Source of the DNA: Thioalkalivibrio sp. ALJ7
GTDB taxonomy: Bacteria; Pseudomonadota; Gammaproteobacteria; Ectothiorhodospirales; Ectothiorhodospiraceae
DNA: 64,000 nucleotides
Reading direction: 5' to 3'
Assembly: GCF_000376865.1 (NCBI RefSeq)
Contig: NZ_AQXQ01000008.1
Coordinates: 62,001 to 126,000, forward strand
A program made the translations under genes and the position numbers. A model generated the notes under the pieces. That model did no database searches. It saw only the letters and a list, made by a program, of their open reading frames with translations, and was not told the origin of the DNA. Shown here piece after piece: positions 27,101 through 36,415 of the stretch. The stretch's first letter is position 1, and the number at the start of each line of letters is the position of its first letter.

Positions 27101-27641
27101 AAAGCGACTCCTTGGGCTAGGACCGGACCAGCAACTACTGGCTCTTGCGGTCGAACGCCCGTTCCCAAGCAGCCACTATGCCAACTGCCTTCGCGATCTC
27201 ATCTCATCCGTCGCCCTGCGCAGCATGACGCGATTTTGCTGCCTGCACCTTAACTCGGCGCCCCCCGGAGTACGGCGCAGAACCGGCAAATCCGTTCTGC
27301 CCCCTCCGGAACTGGATTGCCAACCGGCAACGCACTATCGATGGCTCGCGACACGCTTGGCGACCATCATCCCGGGCGCTCCGGGACGTTTTCGTGGGGC
27401 ATTGCTGGCTTTGCCGGGGCCTTTGTGGCGCCCCGCGATGACGGCCCCTAAGTGGGTGGTAACCAAAGGCCATCAGTCGGTCGCGTGAGTCGATACGCTG
27501 ATCGCACTCACGGCACCCACAAGGGTCTTTGGCATGGCGGACCAAGCTTGCCGAGAATACTGCAGGCAAGAGCCAAATCGTCCATCGCGCCGTTTGAGCC
27601 CATCACTCGTTGGCTTGACCAAGAACACAAAGGAGAAAGGA
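27101..27641. other. Intergenic stretch with a possible isolated REP-like palindrome
   Basis: No supported gene in about 540 bases. Around 27364-27444 the segment begins catcatcccgggcgctccgg and ends gcgccccgcgatgacgg; the outer parts are loosely inverted, so a hairpin is possible. The right end carries the aaaggagaaagg ribosome site of the rhodanese gene. Confidence 0.5.
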
Positions 27642-28013
27642 ATGGATCATCACGACGAAGAGTTTCTGCGCCGCGCAGCAGCCGCGCGCGCCCGTATCAA
27701 GGAGATCGCGCCACAGCAGGTGGACACACATCTGCAGTCCGGCGCGGTGGCCATCGATGTCCGCGAACCCGACGAATACGAGAAAGGCAGCCTGCCGGAA
27801 GCACGGAATGTCGCCCTGGACTCGATCAGCCAACAGATTGAAGGCGTGGTGCCCGACAAGGACGCGCCGATGGTGTGCTTCTGCAATGGCGGGAATCGCG
27901 GGGCATTGGCCGCAGCCCAGTTACTGGAGCTTGGGTATACCAATGTCCAGTCCATCGCGGGCGGACTGCGAGGCTACGAGGCGTCCCACAACACGTCCGA
28001 GCAATCGGACTGA
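27642..28013 (+). CDS. Rhodanese-domain protein
   Basis: A 123-residue single rhodanese domain preceded by a short helical N-terminus. GAVAIDVREPDEYEKGSLPE is the typical first half, and the active loop VCFCNGGNRGALA has catalytic Cys81 with Cys79 two residues before it, which could make an intramolecular disulfide. It ends GGLRGYEASH. Expected to carry sulfane sulfur in the cytoplasm. Ribosome site aaggag precedes ATG 27642. A MITE copy begins 53 bp after its stop. Confidence 0.9.
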   Translation: MDHHDEEFLRRAAAARARIKEIAPQQVDTHLQSGAVAIDVREPDEYEKGSLPEARNVALDSISQQIEGVVPDKDAPMVCFCNGGNRGALAAAQLLELGYTNVQSIAGGLRGYEASHNTSEQSD

Positions 28014-28066
28014 ACACACGCCTTTCGCAAGACGCTGGACGAAGGAAGCCCTCCGGGCCTTTCTAG

Positions 28067-28407
28067 GGAGACGCTGATTGAATCGCACGTCCGCGTTGGT
28101 GCCCCCCAGTTTTTCGAGACAAAGCGTTCCGAGACAAGGCGCGTCGTGTAGCGGGTAGTGGTTCTACCCGCCCGTTTCTGATGGATTGGGGGCGCAACGC
28201 AGGATCGGGCCATATTCATTCAGAATCGGGGGGGCACCAACCCCACAAACCATGGAAAGCAGGGGCTCGGCCGCCCGTTGTTATCAAAAACGGGCGTGGG
28301 AACGGCGTTGCGGCTCCCTTGTGCAGAATGACTGCACGGCAGTCACCGCGCCTTGTTCCCACGCAAAAGCGACTCGAGCGCGGACGCGCGATTAAATCAG
28401 CGCCTCC
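28067..28407 (-). repeat. MITE-like palindromic element, copy 2 (341 bp, inverted)
   Basis: It starts GGAGACGCTGATTGAATC and ends gattaaatcagcgcctcc, giving terminal inverted repeats of about 29 bp. The element is inverted relative to copies 1, 3 and 4. It is bounded by the direct repeat CTAG (28063-28066 and 28408-28411). No protein of any length is encoded. Confidence 0.92.
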
Positions 28408-28433
28408 CTAGCGCGCCGTTTGGGCCGCGTGGC

Positions 28434-28982
28434 TCAGAGGATGCTCTCGATGGCGCGACGAAGGTCGGCTGTCTCGGGGCCGGCCTGACTGGGAAAGTTC
28501 GCCACTACGCGACCATCACGGTCGACCACATACTTGTAGAAGTTCCAGCGCGGTTCGGCCGACTGGCGCGCCAGCTCCTGGAAGATCGGATGGGCGTTTT
28601 CGCCACGCACGCCGATCGGCTTGAACATGTCGAAGCTCACACCGAAGTTCTCGAAGCAGACGCGAGCGGTTTCGGCCTCGTCGTCGGCTTCCTGATTGAA
28701 GTCATGCGAGGGGAATCCAACGACCTTGAGCCCCTGATCCCGATACTGCTGGTACAGCACCTCCAGGCCCCCGAACTGGTCGGTATAGCCGCAATGACTG
28801 GCGGTGTTGATCACCAGCAGCGGATGCCCCTGATAGCGCTCCTGCAGGTTCACCACTTCGGAGGAATGCAGGCGCCCCAACTCGTGCTCGAACAGCGCTG
28901 CGGTATCCGGCTCGGCAGCGGCCGTGCCGCCAAAGGGCACGGCCAGCAGGAGGACGGCGAAAAGGCGGGCAGAAAAGGACAT
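28434..28982 (-). CDS. Glutathione peroxidase-like thiol peroxidase, exported
   Basis: A 182-residue protein with signal peptide (cleavage near GTAAAEP). The GPx signature is NTASHCGYTDQFGGLEVLYQ with peroxidatic Cys64 (no selenocysteine), then FPSHDFNQEA with Gln97, and RWNFYKYVVDRDG with Trp146 and Asn147. The FPSHDFNQ segment replaces the usual FPCNQFG, so the resolving Cys arrangement is changed. It should reduce peroxides in the periplasm, with thioredoxin- or glutathione-type electron donors. It is divergent from ubiG. Confidence 0.9.
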   Translation of the reverse strand: MSFSARLFAVLLLAVPFGGTAAAEPDTAALFEHELGRLHSSEVVNLQERYQGHPLLVINTASHCGYTDQFGGLEVLYQQYRDQGLKVVGFPSHDFNQEADDEAETARVCFENFGVSFDMFKPIGVRGENAHPIFQELARQSAEPRWNFYKYVVDRDGRVVANFPSQAGPETADLRRAIESIL

Positions 28983-29125
28983 GGCAGATCTCCGCAGTGG
29001 CACGATGCTGAGACCGTCGCGAGAGAAAACGGTTCTCCGATCGGCATCGTCGACGCGCCCGGATCGATCTTTTCCCGCCCCCACTGGTCGCAAAGACACC
29101 GCCCCTTGCCAGGAGCATAAGCCCG

Positions 29126-29884
29126 ATGGCGTCTCCAAACGTTGCGCAGGACTCTACCGTCGACCCCGAGGAGGTCGCCCGCTACCGGGCCCTGGCCGAG
29201 ATGTGGTGGCAGCCGGACGGCAGACTATGGCCGCTGCATGTCCTGAATCGATTGAGGACCGAGTACATCCGCGAGGCGCTTTGCCACTCCCTGGGGCGCG
29301 ACCGCCACGCAGACAAGCCCCTTGCGGGTCTACGACTGCTGGATATCGGCTGTGGAGGGGGCCTGTTGAGCGAGGCCATGGCCCGCGAGGGGGCCGACGT
29401 TCTGGGGGTAGATGTGGTGGACCGCAATATCGCTGTCGCGCGACAGCACGCGGCAGATCAAGGCCTCGCCGTTACCTATGAGCTGCACACGGCCGAGGAA
29501 CTGGCCGAGCGTGGTGAGACCTTCGACGTGATCCTCAACATGGAGGTGGTCGAACATGTGGCCAATCTCTCGTCATTCATGCGCAGCGTGCATCGCATGC
29601 TCCGTCCCGGCGGCCACACCTTTGTGGCGACCATCAACCGCAACCCGATCTCCTGGCTCGTCGCGATTGTGGGAGCGGAATACCTTTTCCGAATTCTGCC
29701 CCGCGGCACCCACCAGTGGAGACGCTTCGTAAGCCCCGCAGAGACGCGCGCACTGTTTGCCCGCGACGGCCTGGAAGAAGTGGCCCGCACCGGCGTCAAG
29801 GTCAATCCGCTCAACCGCAAGATGTGGTTATCGCCATCGATGAGCGTGAACTACATGCTTCAGGCCAGACGCCCTTCCGCGTAA
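29126..29884 (+). CDS. ubiG: 3-demethylubiquinone-9 3-O-methyltransferase
   Basis: A 252-residue SAM methyltransferase of the UbiG family. Recognised from FARYRALAEMWW-like ARYRALAEMWWQPDGRLWPL, motif I LLDIGCGGGLLSEAMAREGA, FDVILNMEVVEHVANLSSFM, and the C-terminal KVNPLNRKMWLSPSMSVNYM. It methylates both O-hydroxyl groups in ubiquinone synthesis. It stands as a single gene and its promoter is shared with the divergent peroxidase gene. Confidence 0.97.
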   Translation: MASPNVAQDSTVDPEEVARYRALAEMWWQPDGRLWPLHVLNRLRTEYIREALCHSLGRDRHADKPLAGLRLLDIGCGGGLLSEAMAREGADVLGVDVVDRNIAVARQHAADQGLAVTYELHTAEELAERGETFDVILNMEVVEHVANLSSFMRSVHRMLRPGGHTFVATINRNPISWLVAIVGAEYLFRILPRGTHQWRRFVSPAETRALFARDGLEEVARTGVKVNPLNRKMWLSPSMSVNYMLQARRPSA

Positions 29885-30061
29885 CGCCAAACCCCTCGCC
29901 CCCATGCCATGCCCCACGGCCGCAGCGTCGAATGACGGATATCTCGGCGTTCGCTCAGCGTGAGCCGCGAACTCACTCCAATGCCGGCAGCACTGTACCT
30001 ATATCGCATTCTCCTTATATAGTTCAGCCCCACTCGGGCCGCGCAGAGCGATGAAAACGGT

Positions 30062-31030
30062 ATGGAAAACGAGAATGCCCAGGTTTCACGGGCCGAATAT
30101 GAGGCCCTTCGGGCAGAACGCGACCAGCTGCTCGCACTCCTTCGCGCGCTTCCGGATATCTCCTTCGTCATCGATACCGATGGCCTGTATGTGCGTGTCA
30201 TCGGGGGCGCCAACGAGACCATGTACATCGATGGCAAGACGCTGGAAGGCCACACCCTTCACGAAGCGCTGCCCGCTGAAATCGCGGACCGCTGCCTAAA
30301 CCTCGTACACGAGGCCATCCGCACGGGCGATCTGCAAACGGTGGAGTACCCCTTGCGCGTGTCCGAAGTCGCGCTACTTCCCGATGCCTCACGGAAAGGT
30401 TCAAAAGGTGAGGTCGAACAATGGTTCGAGGGACGTGTCATCCCTCTATCGCCTTTCGATCACCCGAAACCCGTGGCCCTCTGGGTGGCCGTCAATATCA
30501 CCCCCCGCAAGCAGCTGGAGCAGTACTGGCGCGAGGCGGCTCATACCGACTCGTTGACTGGGGTGGCCAATCGGTTACGACTGTTTGATCGCGCCCACCG
30601 CGAGGTCGAGCGGGCGCACCGCCATGGACGTCCGTTCTGCGTGCTGATGATCGACTTCGATCATTTCAAGCGGATCAATGACCACTACGGGCACGCCACT
30701 GGCGACGACGCGTTGCGTGCGGTCACCCGCGCCTGCGGCGAGATGCTGCGAGACAACGACTTTATGGGCCGCACCGGCGGAGAAGAATTTGCCGTGATCC
30801 TGCCAGAGACCGACCTGGAGGGCGCTCGGCACACCGCAAACCGGCTGTTGGAGACGGTCCGCACCATTCAGTTACCGAACGCCGCACCCGACCTTCACCT
30901 CACGATCTCGATTGGGTGTGCCCGCCTGCAAGCGGGAGAAGGCCTGGACCGCTTGATGCGCCGCGCGGATGAGCACCTCTACGCCGCGAAGGCCGCCGGG
31001 CGCGACCGCTGCTGCGGCGACTGCAATTAA
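30062..31030 (+). CDS. PAS-GGDEF diguanylate cyclase
   Basis: A 322-residue cytoplasmic protein. A short N-terminal coiled coil and PAS domain (about 25-150, ending NITPRKQLEQY) lead to a GGDEF domain (about 160-320). The active site GGEEF is at 239-243 and the inhibitory RxxD (Arg230, Asp233) is intact, so the enzyme should be feedback-inhibited by c-di-GMP. No membrane helix, so the PAS senses a cytoplasmic signal. It is a single gene. Confidence 0.95.
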   Translation: MENENAQVSRAEYEALRAERDQLLALLRALPDISFVIDTDGLYVRVIGGANETMYIDGKTLEGHTLHEALPAEIADRCLNLVHEAIRTGDLQTVEYPLRVSEVALLPDASRKGSKGEVEQWFEGRVIPLSPFDHPKPVALWVAVNITPRKQLEQYWREAAHTDSLTGVANRLRLFDRAHREVERAHRHGRPFCVLMIDFDHFKRINDHYGHATGDDALRAVTRACGEMLRDNDFMGRTGGEEFAVILPETDLEGARHTANRLLETVRTIQLPNAAPDLHLTISIGCARLQAGEGLDRLMRRADEHLYAAKAAGRDRCCGDCN

Positions 31031-31102
31031 GACGCAGGTGTCTTCTACCCCCGACCGTCGTCCAACCATCTTTCTGCGCGCCCTGAACCGGTGGATTCGG
31101 AT

Positions 31103-31648
31103 TCAGATCGCCGATCCGGGACGCGTCTGCAGGTAGAGTTGTTGATCGGGGCTCTCGATGGCACCTGGGCGCGCCTGGCGCACGGTGGCGATCGCCTGGT
31201 CGGGTGACTCGCCGCGCTCAATCAGGGTCAGCGCTGCGATGGTCCCTGCCCGGCCCAAACCGCCGCCGCAATGGAACACCACGGACTCGCCGTCTTTCAG
31301 CTTTTGATGAATGGTCGGCCCTACCGCCAGCCATTGCTCCTCCCAGGGGCGATCAGGGGCGGCCATGTCACCGATTGGCAAGTACAGCCACTCCATCCCC
31401 GCTGCCTGGACAGTCTCCCCGAGCTGCGGCACACCCAGGGCCTCCAGCTCCTGTGGCGGATTCAACGTGACCACAGTGGTCGCGCCCCAGTCACGGATCG
31501 CGGCCAGGTCAGACGAGAGATCGCCGCCCTCGCGCGCGGATGCGGGCAGATCGAGCTCTGTACCCGGACAACGGGTGATGCCAATTGCCCCGCCCTCGGG
31601 TAAGCGCAGGGTTCCAATTTCAAGCGCACGTGGCAGATCTGTCGTCAT
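31103..31648 (-). CDS. Dual-specificity/cyclin-dependent kinase inhibitor 3-like phosphatase
   Basis: A 181-residue protein tyrosine phosphatase-like protein with the CX5R loop VFHCGGGLGRAGT (Cys127, Arg133) and likely general acid Asp94 (LPIGDMAAPD). Its start overlaps the stop of the phospholipase D gene as ATGA (31645-31648), so the two genes are translationally coupled. Substrate is unknown; with a membrane-lipid enzyme upstream, a phosphatidyl-type substrate such as phosphatidylglycerol phosphate is conceivable but not shown. Confidence 0.88.
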   Translation of the reverse strand: MTTDLPRALEIGTLRLPEGGAIGITRCPGTELDLPASAREGGDLSSDLAAIRDWGATTVVTLNPPQELEALGVPQLGETVQAAGMEWLYLPIGDMAAPDRPWEEQWLAVGPTIHQKLKDGESVVFHCGGGLGRAGTIAALTLIERGESPDQAIATVRQARPGAIESPDQQLYLQTRPGSAI

Positions 31649-32913
31649 AGATAAGGTCCAATCACCCAGGTAATCCAACCCGCAAGGCGGAAGCGCCACG
31701 GCCGGTTTTCCCATGCTTCTATCGTCAAGCGTTCCGCCTCAGCCTTGTCGGACTGGATCAGTTCGCGGATCTCCCGGGCGAAGTCCTCGTCCCATATGTT
31801 CAGGTTGGCCTCGTCGTTGAGACGAAACGACCGATTGTGCAGATTGGCCGAACCCACGCTAGCCCAGCGGTCGTCGACCGCCATCAGCTTGGAGTGGTAC
31901 ATGCGGGGGTGATATTCGTAGAGCTCCACACCGGCTTCGAGCATCGGACGCCAGCGATTGACCGAGGCATGGCGGAAGAAACCCAGATTCATGCCATCCC
32001 CCGGCACCAGGACGCGAATCGTTACGCCCCGGTCGGCTGCCTCCACCAATGCATCGAGAAAATCCGGATCGGGGTAGAAGTACGCCGTGCCAATGGTGAT
32101 GTGTTCCTCGGCGGCCGCAATCGCATGCAGGAACATGGCGCGCACACGGTGCCGCCCCTCGCGCGGGGCGCTGTTTACCACCTGGGCATCGCGGTTGCCG
32201 GCTTCCACTAAGGCCGGAAAATACGCCTCGCCGGTAGGCATCCGGCCCGTGGCATCAAGCCAGGTCTCCATGAACGCAGCCTGCATATTGCCCACCACCG
32301 GCCCCGTGATGCGGAAATGGTTGTCACGATAGGCCTCCCGATCCTCACCGGGGAGCCAGGCATCCGCCATATTGGCGCCCCCGATAAAGCCGGTCTGACC
32401 ATCGACCACCAGTAACTTGCGATGGGTGCGGTGGTTGAAGCGTGATAACTGGTACCAGGACGGCTCCCGCCAGCGAACCAGCTCCACCCCAGCCTCCTCC
32501 ATGCGGTCGAACTGGTCGGGATCGGCATTGCGCGAACCAATGAAATCCAGCACGGCATGCACCTTAACGCCGCGCTCCGCCGCGTTCGTCAAGGCTTCGG
32601 AGAAGACCTTCGCCTGATCGCCCCAGTATTCGTACACCTCGAAAGTAACCGAGTGCTCGGCGTTCTCGATCGCTTCGATCTTCGCCGCGTAGATGGCCTC
32701 GCCATCCTTTAGCATCTCGATCTCGTTACCGCTGACAATGGGCTGCTGCAGGAGCAGGCCCATATCGCGCCGGAACTGGTCTGACGAAGTGCCATAGTCC
32801 AGCGCCAGCGGTTCCTTGAGACGGTCCGGCTTGGGCAGGGCATTGAACAGCATCACGTTGCCCAGCACAAAGACCAGGACAAGAAGCATGACCGGCAAGA
32901 AGACGTAGCGCAT
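31645..32913 (-). CDS. Phospholipase D-like cardiolipin synthase family protein
   Basis: A 422-residue membrane-anchored protein with an N-terminal helix (YVFLPVMLLVLVFVLGNVML) and two HKD motifs: HRKLLVVDGQTGFIGGAN (His164, Lys166, Asp171) and YHSKLMAVDDRWASVGSAN (His340, Lys342, Asp347). This is the layout of ClsB/ClsC-type cardiolipin synthases, which make cardiolipin from phosphatidylglycerol. It is followed in the operon by a phosphatase gene. Confidence 0.9.
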   Translation of the reverse strand: MRYVFLPVMLLVLVFVLGNVMLFNALPKPDRLKEPLALDYGTSSDQFRRDMGLLLQQPIVSGNEIEMLKDGEAIYAAKIEAIENAEHSVTFEVYEYWGDQAKVFSEALTNAAERGVKVHAVLDFIGSRNADPDQFDRMEEAGVELVRWREPSWYQLSRFNHRTHRKLLVVDGQTGFIGGANMADAWLPGEDREAYRDNHFRITGPVVGNMQAAFMETWLDATGRMPTGEAYFPALVEAGNRDAQVVNSAPREGRHRVRAMFLHAIAAAEEHITIGTAYFYPDPDFLDALVEAADRGVTIRVLVPGDGMNLGFFRHASVNRWRPMLEAGVELYEYHPRMYHSKLMAVDDRWASVGSANLHNRSFRLNDEANLNIWDEDFAREIRELIQSDKAEAERLTIEAWENRPWRFRLAGWITWVIGPYL

Positions 32914-33061
32914 GAGGGACTCCGCGTAATCGGCGGGGGATCAGGGTATTGGGCGCAGTGTACACACGCGGGTCGCGGGACTCCGGAATCAGGCCACAAA
33001 GCATCAGGACGGGCGTTCCTGCGCCGCGATGACGGGCATACCTGTCGACTTCCGCATAGTA

Positions 33062-33077
33062 CTGTATATTTTTACAG
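33062..33077. promoter_or_regulatory. LexA-type SOS box in the dnaE2 promoter
   Basis: CTGTATATTTTTACAG is a perfect CTGT-N8-ACAG palindrome. TATATT inside it (33065-33070) would serve as -10 element, with tgtcga (33043-33048) as a weak -35 at 16-17 bp. The operator overlaps the promoter and ends only 3 bp before the ATG, so LexA would block transcription and the mRNA would have almost no leader. Confidence 0.85.
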
Positions 33078-33080
33078 TCT

Positions 33081-36000
33081 ATGTGCAGCGCGTCCCACAC
33101 CTTTCCTGCCCCCTCAGCGGAACCTGCCTATGCCGAGCTGACTGCGCTCAGCAATTTCTCGTTCCTGCGCGGGGCCTCGCACCCGGAGGAGCTGGTCGAA
33201 CGGGCACAGACACTGGGGTATCGAGCACTGGCGCTGACCGATATCGCCTCGCTAGCCGGGGTGGTGCGCGCCCACGCCGCCGCGAAGGACTGCGGCCTGC
33301 ACCTGATCCTGGGGGCGACCTTCCAACTCGCGGATGGCCCCACCCTGACCCTGCTGGTGCGCAATGCCACGGGCTATGCCGCGCTGTGCCGTCTGATCAC
33401 CCGGGCGCGCGGGGCAGCAAATAAGGGGCATTACCACCTGACGCAGTCGGACCTCGATGCCCTGCCCGCCGAGGCGCGGGCCGGCTGGCACGTCCTGCTG
33501 CGTATCGAACCCGAGATCCCGGAGCCGACGCTCGCCGAGGCGGCCCGCTGGCTGGCCGGGTGGGCCGCGCCGGGGCAGGTCCATCTGGCGGTCAGTCAGC
33601 TGCGCACGCCGGAGGATGTCCCACTCGCGACCCGCGCACGGCAGCTCGCCGACACGACGGGACTCCCGATCGTCGCTTGCGGCGATGTGCACATGCATTC
33701 TCGCGGCCGGCGTGCCCTGCAGGACGTGCTGACCGCGCTGCGCCTGCGCACCACGGTTGCCGAGGCGGCCCCGGCGCGCTTCCCCAACGGCGAACGCTGC
33801 CTGCGCCCGCGCGACGACCTGGCCACGCTGTATCCCGCCACCTGGCTCGCGGCCAGCGTGCGGATCGCACAGGACTGCGACTTCTCGCTGGACGCGGTCA
33901 CCTACCGCTACCCGACCGATCCCCTGCCCCGGGACACGAGCCCGGCCGCCTATCTGCGCGAGGAGACCCTGAAGGGCGCACGCGGGCGCTGGCCCGATGG
34001 CATCCCGCCGAAGGTGTCCGAGCAGATCGCGCGCGAGCTCGGGATCATCGCGCAACTCGGCTACGAGCCCTACTTTCTGACGGTCTACGACATCGTGCGC
34101 TTTGCCCGTGGCCGCGGGATCCTGTGCCAGGGGCGCGGCTCGGCGGCGAATTCCGCCGTTTGTTATGCCCTCGGCATCACGGCGGTGGACCCCTCGCGCT
34201 CCAGCATGCTGTTCGAGCGCTTCATCTCCGCCGAGCGTGGCGAGCCGCCGGATATCGATGTCGACTTCGAACACGAGCGCCGCGAGGAGGTGATCCAGTA
34301 CATCTACCAGCGCTATGGCCGTGAGCGCGCGGCCCTGGCCTGCACCGTAATCCGCTACCGCCGGCGCAGCGCCCTGCGCGACGTCGGTCGCGCCCTGGGC
34401 ATCTCGCGCGCGCGGCTGGATGCGCTGACCGCCAACCTCGCCTGGTGGGACGACGGCATCCCCGCCGAGCGCCTGCGCGAGGTCGGGCTGGACCCGAACG
34501 GCGCGCTGGCTCGGCAGTGGCAGGCGTTGACCGCCGAGCTACTCGGCTTCCCGCGCCACCTGTCGCAGCACACCGGGGGCTTCGTAATCGCCGAGGGACG
34601 ACTGGACGAACTGGTCCCAATCGAGAACGCCGCCATGCCGGAGCGCTCGGTAATCCAGTGGGACAAGGACGACCTGGACGCCGTGGGCCTGCTGAAGATC
34701 GATGTGCTGGCGCTGGGCATGCTCTCCTGCGTACGCCGCGCGCTGGAGCTGATGGCCCTCCACCGTGGCCGCGACTGGGGCCTGGCCGACATCCCTACCG
34801 AAGACCCGGCCGTCTACCGCATGCTGCAAAAGGCCGACACCCTGGGCGTATTCCAGATCGAGTCGCGCGCCCAAATGAGCATGCTGCCGCGGCTGAAGCC
34901 CAGCAACTTCTACGACCTGGTGATCCAGATCGCCATCGTGCGCCCTGGCCCGATCCAGGGGGACATGGTCCACCCGTATCTGAAGCGCCGCGCCCACCCG
35001 GACAAGGTGCGCTATCCCAACCCCGAGGTTCGGCGGGTCCTGGAGCGCACCATGGGCGTACCGATCTTTCAGGAGCAGGTGATTGAACTGGCGATGGTCG
35101 CAGCCGGTTTCACCGCCGGCGAGGCCGACGGCCTGCGCCGCGCCATCGGCGCCTGGCGGCGTACCGGACGCCTGGCGACCTACCGCGAACGCTTAATGCA
35201 AGGCATGCAGAAACGTGGCTATCCATCGGAATTTGCAGAGAAGCTCTACCAGCAGATCCTCGGCTTCGGGGAATACGGCTTTCCCGAATCGCACTCCGCC
35301 AGCTTTGCCCTGATTACCTACGTCTCGTCCTGGTTCAAGCGCCATGAACCCGCGATCTTTGCCTGCGCCCTGCTGAACAGCCAGCCAATGGGGTTCTACG
35401 CCCCGGCGCAGATCGTGGCCGACGCCCGCCGCCACGGTGTCGAGGTGCGCCCAGTGGACGTGCGCTTCAGCGACTGGGACTGCACGGTGGAACCCATCGC
35501 GGGCAGTGACGCCTTGGCCCTGCGCCTGGGCCTGAACCGGATTGGCGGACTGGCGCAGACCGTCGCGGAGCGGATCGTGGCCGCGCGTCAGACGCGCCCA
35601 TTTCAGGATGTGCCGGACCTGGTGGCGCGGGCCGCCCTCACCCGCGCCCAGGCCAATCGCCTGGCTCGCGCCGACGCCCTGAAAGGCCTTGCCGGCAACC
35701 GCCACCAGGCGCGCTGGACGACCGAGGCGGTGGAAGAACCTCTGCCACTGTTCGCCAATCTCCCAGCCGAGGCCACCCGCGAAGCCGACGTAACCCCGCT
35801 GCTCCCCCGCCCGGATGGGATCGACGACCTGGTACAGGACTACGCCACCCAAGGCCTGAGCCTGGGCCCACACCCGCTGGCACTGATGCGCCCGTTTCTG
35901 GAACAGCAGCGCCTGGCCACCGCCGCCCGGCTACTGGAACAGCCCGGTCATAGCGGCGCCCGCTACGCCGGAATCGTCATTACCCGCCAACGGCCTGGTT

Positions 36001-36233
36001 CCGCCAAAGGCACGGTATTCCTGACGCTAGAGGACGAGAGCGGCACGCTGAACCTGATCGTCTGGCCGGACCGGGTGGAGCGCTTTCGCGCCGAGGTCCT
36101 GCACGGCCGCCTGCTGGAGGCCCACGGGGAATGGCAGTACAGCGAGGGGGTCGGCCACCTGATCGTGCAGCGCCTGATCGACCGCAGCGCCTGGCTGGGC
36201 GAGCTCGTTACCCACTCCCGCGACTTCGGCTAA
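33081..36233 (+). CDS. dnaE2: Error-prone DNA polymerase DnaE2 (ImuC)
   Basis: A 1050-residue C-family polymerase alpha subunit. It opens with the PHP-domain YAELTALSNFSFLRGASHPE, has catalytic aspartates in PPDIDVDFEHERR and DAVGLLKIDVLALGML, and a C-terminal OB fold ending LVTHSRDFG, as in DnaE2. It performs error-prone synthesis after DNA damage. Control by LexA is shown by the operator just upstream. The usual imuA and imuB partners are absent from the neighbourhood. ATG 33081 is the only sensible in-frame start, four bases after the operator and without a ribosome site, so a leaderless or near-leaderless mRNA is likely. Confidence 0.96.
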   Translation: MCSASHTFPAPSAEPAYAELTALSNFSFLRGASHPEELVERAQTLGYRALALTDIASLAGVVRAHAAAKDCGLHLILGATFQLADGPTLTLLVRNATGYAALCRLITRARGAANKGHYHLTQSDLDALPAEARAGWHVLLRIEPEIPEPTLAEAARWLAGWAAPGQVHLAVSQLRTPEDVPLATRARQLADTTGLPIVACGDVHMHSRGRRALQDVLTALRLRTTVAEAAPARFPNGERCLRPRDDLATLYPATWLAASVRIAQDCDFSLDAVTYRYPTDPLPRDTSPAAYLREETLKGARGRWPDGIPPKVSEQIARELGIIAQLGYEPYFLTVYDIVRFARGRGILCQGRGSAANSAVCYALGITAVDPSRSSMLFERFISAERGEPPDIDVDFEHERREEVIQYIYQRYGRERAALACTVIRYRRRSALRDVGRALGISRARLDALTANLAWWDDGIPAERLREVGLDPNGALARQWQALTAELLGFPRHLSQHTGGFVIAEGRLDELVPIENAAMPERSVIQWDKDDLDAVGLLKIDVLALGMLSCVRRALELMALHRGRDWGLADIPTEDPAVYRMLQKADTLGVFQIESRAQMSMLPRLKPSNFYDLVIQIAIVRPGPIQGDMVHPYLKRRAHPDKVRYPNPEVRRVLERTMGVPIFQEQVIELAMVAAGFTAGEADGLRRAIGAWRRTGRLATYRERLMQGMQKRGYPSEFAEKLYQQILGFGEYGFPESHSASFALITYVSSWFKRHEPAIFACALLNSQPMGFYAPAQIVADARRHGVEVRPVDVRFSDWDCTVEPIAGSDALALRLGLNRIGGLAQTVAERIVAARQTRPFQDVPDLVARAALTRAQANRLARADALKGLAGNRHQARWTTEAVEEPLPLFANLPAEATREADVTPLLPRPDGIDDLVQDYATQGLSLGPHPLALMRPFLEQQRLATAARLLEQPGHSGARYAGIVITRQRPGSAKGTVFLTLEDESGTLNLIVWPDRVERFRAEVLHGRLLEAHGEWQYSEGVGHLIVQRLIDRSAWLGELVTHSRDFG

Positions 36234-36415
36234 TCCGCGTCTCCCTGGTGGGATGCGGATTAAGGACCAATGGCTTTTGCACCACGAAGCCCACGAAGGC
36301 ACGAAGAACAGACAAGGGACAGCAGCAACAAGGCAAAGTCGAGTTATGCGCGAACAGGCGGCTTGATCAGCGTCTGCCGGGGAATCGGCTCCATTGACCG
36401 CACCCGCTACCGTTT

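Noticed and set aside
27204-27569. Minus-strand 121-codon frame
   Set aside because: No start signal, composition random and region includes a REP-like palindrome.
33252-34274. Minus-strand frame of 340 codons in dnaE2
   Set aside because: Antisense shadow with no motif.
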